Origin: Gossypium raimondii
Lineage: Eukaryota > Streptophyta > Magnoliopsida > Malvales > Malvaceae
Length of the DNA: 64,000 nucleotides
Assembly: GCF_025698545.1 (NCBI RefSeq)
Contig: NC_068576.1
Span: 53,850,390-53,914,389, forward strand
Direction of reading: 5' to 3'
Of this stretch, positions 62,955 to 64,000 are shown piece after piece; within the stretch, counting starts at the first letter, position 1, and each line of letters starts with the position of its first letter. Position numbers and translations under genes: made by a program. Below the pieces are notes generated by a model. That model searched no databases, was not told the origin of the DNA, and saw only the letters and a list, made by a program, of their open reading frames with translations.

Positions 62955-63976
62955 GTATAAGCCCATAGGTGATCTTATCATGCTATTTTCCTTACAAACA
63001 ATGGGAGATTCAAGGGGGAACTTCTGTGTACTGTAGGGAGAGATGGTAATGACCAAATATACCCTAATTCACGGGTAGTTGTGGAGAATAAAAGTAAAGA
63101 AATATGGAGATGGTTTCTTAATAATCTTATTTTAGATTTAGTAATTAGTGATGGCTTTGGATTCACTTTTATGACTGACAAACAGAAGACATGTTTACTT
63201 AAATAATTCTTTGATATTATGCTTACTTTATTAAACTAACCATATAATATTATTGTTTTTGTTTGCATTTAGGGATTGATGGAAGAGATTTTTGAGTTGT
63301 TGCCAAGGGTTGAGCATAGAGTCTGTGCAAGGAATCTATATGCCAACTGGAGGAAAGAAAATCCTGGAGGAGACCGACAACAAGCATTTTGGGGAGCCTG
63401 CAAATCCTACATAACTGGTGACTTTGAAGAGCATATCGAAAAGATTGATCATATCAAACATAGTGCCAAGATAAGTCTACTTAGGACTGACCCTGAGCAA
63501 TGATCAAAGGCCTTTTTTTTTTTCTAGTAAGTCCATACGTGATGCAACTAACAACAATTTTGCCAAGTCATTTAATGCAGCAATTTTAGGAGCTAGGTCA
63601 ATATCTATAATTTCCATGTTAGAAAAAAGTAGACAGTATGTTATGGGTAGGATTGTAAAAAATTTAGCCAAAACTAAAAATTGGAATGATCAATTCTGTT
63701 CTAAGATATGTGAGAAGTACACAAAAGTATCCAAACCGTCATGTTAAATGGAATGGAGCAGAAGAGTCTGAAGTGAGGAACTTTGGTGATGTTGTACTTG
63801 TTGCCTTATTTCAGTGGTCATGTAGTTGTAGGAGATGGGATCTCACTGGCATCTTATGTCCACATGTTGTTGCAGTAATTTTTTGGGAAAAAAGTTGATA
63901 TTTCTAATTTTGTTTATAAGGGGTTTAAAAAAGATGTTTATGAAAAATTGTATAGCTTTGTATTGCCTGCTATCCT
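62955..63976 (+). pseudogene. MULE (Mutator-like) transposase remnant
   Basis: In order along the plus strand there are four blocks. The first is GELLCTVGRDGNDQIYPNSR with VVENKSKEIWRWFLNNL and FGFTFMTDKQK (63014-63187). After a likely intron ending CATTTAG (63272) comes GLMEEIFELLPRVEHRVCAR (63274 on). The third is SKSIRDATNNNFAKSFNAAI with LGARSISIISMLE (about 63530-63620). The last is a SWIM-type zinc finger CSCRRWDLTGILCPHVVAV (about 63820-63880). This is the normal order of MULE transposase core plus SWIM finger. A TGA at 63501, a T-tract frameshift near 63515 and a stop near 63746 break it. It ends abruptly at an LTR-like sequence. Confidence 0.85.
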
Positions 63977-64000
63977 TGTAACAACCCGAATTTGGGGCTA
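63977..64000 (+). mobile_element. Start of a probable gypsy-type LTR at the window edge
   Basis: The last 24 bases begin TGTAACAACCCGAATTTGGG, which has the TGTAACA.CCCGAA start I associate with gypsy LTRs of plants including cotton. The MULE remnant is still readable up to this point (LYSFVLPAI), so the LTR looks inserted into it. Only the first bases are visible. Confidence 0.45.

Overview
This is nuclear DNA of a flowering plant, most likely a eudicot. The genes have many short introns with GT-AG borders in AT-rich DNA, and the proteins they encode (BEL1, SR45a-like, a plant PLAC8 protein, a CCT-motif protein, an AT74-like phosphatase) are plant families. The spacers are packed with LTR retrotransposon, LINE, MULE, SINE and foldback remnants. 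The repeat style, including a family with GCGGCGTTT/AAACGCCGC motifs, resembles cotton (Gossypium, Malvaceae) as I remember it. That species call is inference, not proof.

Seven protein-coding genes can be modelled, six complete and one partial. From left to right they are: a minus-strand SR45a-like splicing factor running off the left edge (1-1370); a minus-strand CCT-motif protein (12847-13886, 4 exons, 251 aa); a plus-strand PLAC8-family protein (21495-23619, 8 exons, 249 aa); minus-strand V-ATPase subunit E (29309-31026, 6 exons, 229 aa); a plus-strand BTB/POZ protein (33777-35921, 2 exons, 643 aa); a minus-strand AT74-like histidine phosphatase (37447-39113, 5 exons, 350 aa); and plus-strand BEL1 homeodomain protein (53581-56432, 4 coding exons, 672 aa). 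They are independent transcription units from unrelated pathways. There is no operon-like or cluster logic among them.

Mobile DNA fills much of the rest. The 2048-6890 block is the most unusual. It is bounded by inverted ends reading CTACACC / GGTGTAG with GCGGCG-rich subterminal repeats. Inside it holds a broken leucine-rich-repeat fragment of a TIR-NBS-LRR type resistance gene (3480-4090), a ~240 bp tandem duplication, an ~84 bp tandem array and a telomere-like CCCTAA-rich minisatellite. Other remnants are: foldback elements at 9070-9490, 10126-10981, 11527-11770, 14375-14945, 16608-17097, 39806-40062 and 51420-51916; an ~1.8 kb element with long inverted repeats (18569-20401); a decayed Ty1/copia element with a 3' LTR (25440-27894); an internally deleted LINE (46740-47220); a gypsy-like gag fragment (59270-59870); and a MULE transposase remnant (62955-63976) that stops where a new LTR appears to begin (63977). 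At least two families of tRNA-derived SINE-like copies are also present.

All exon borders were placed by eye from reading frame, splice dinucleotides and recalled family sequence. Transcript ends are not known.
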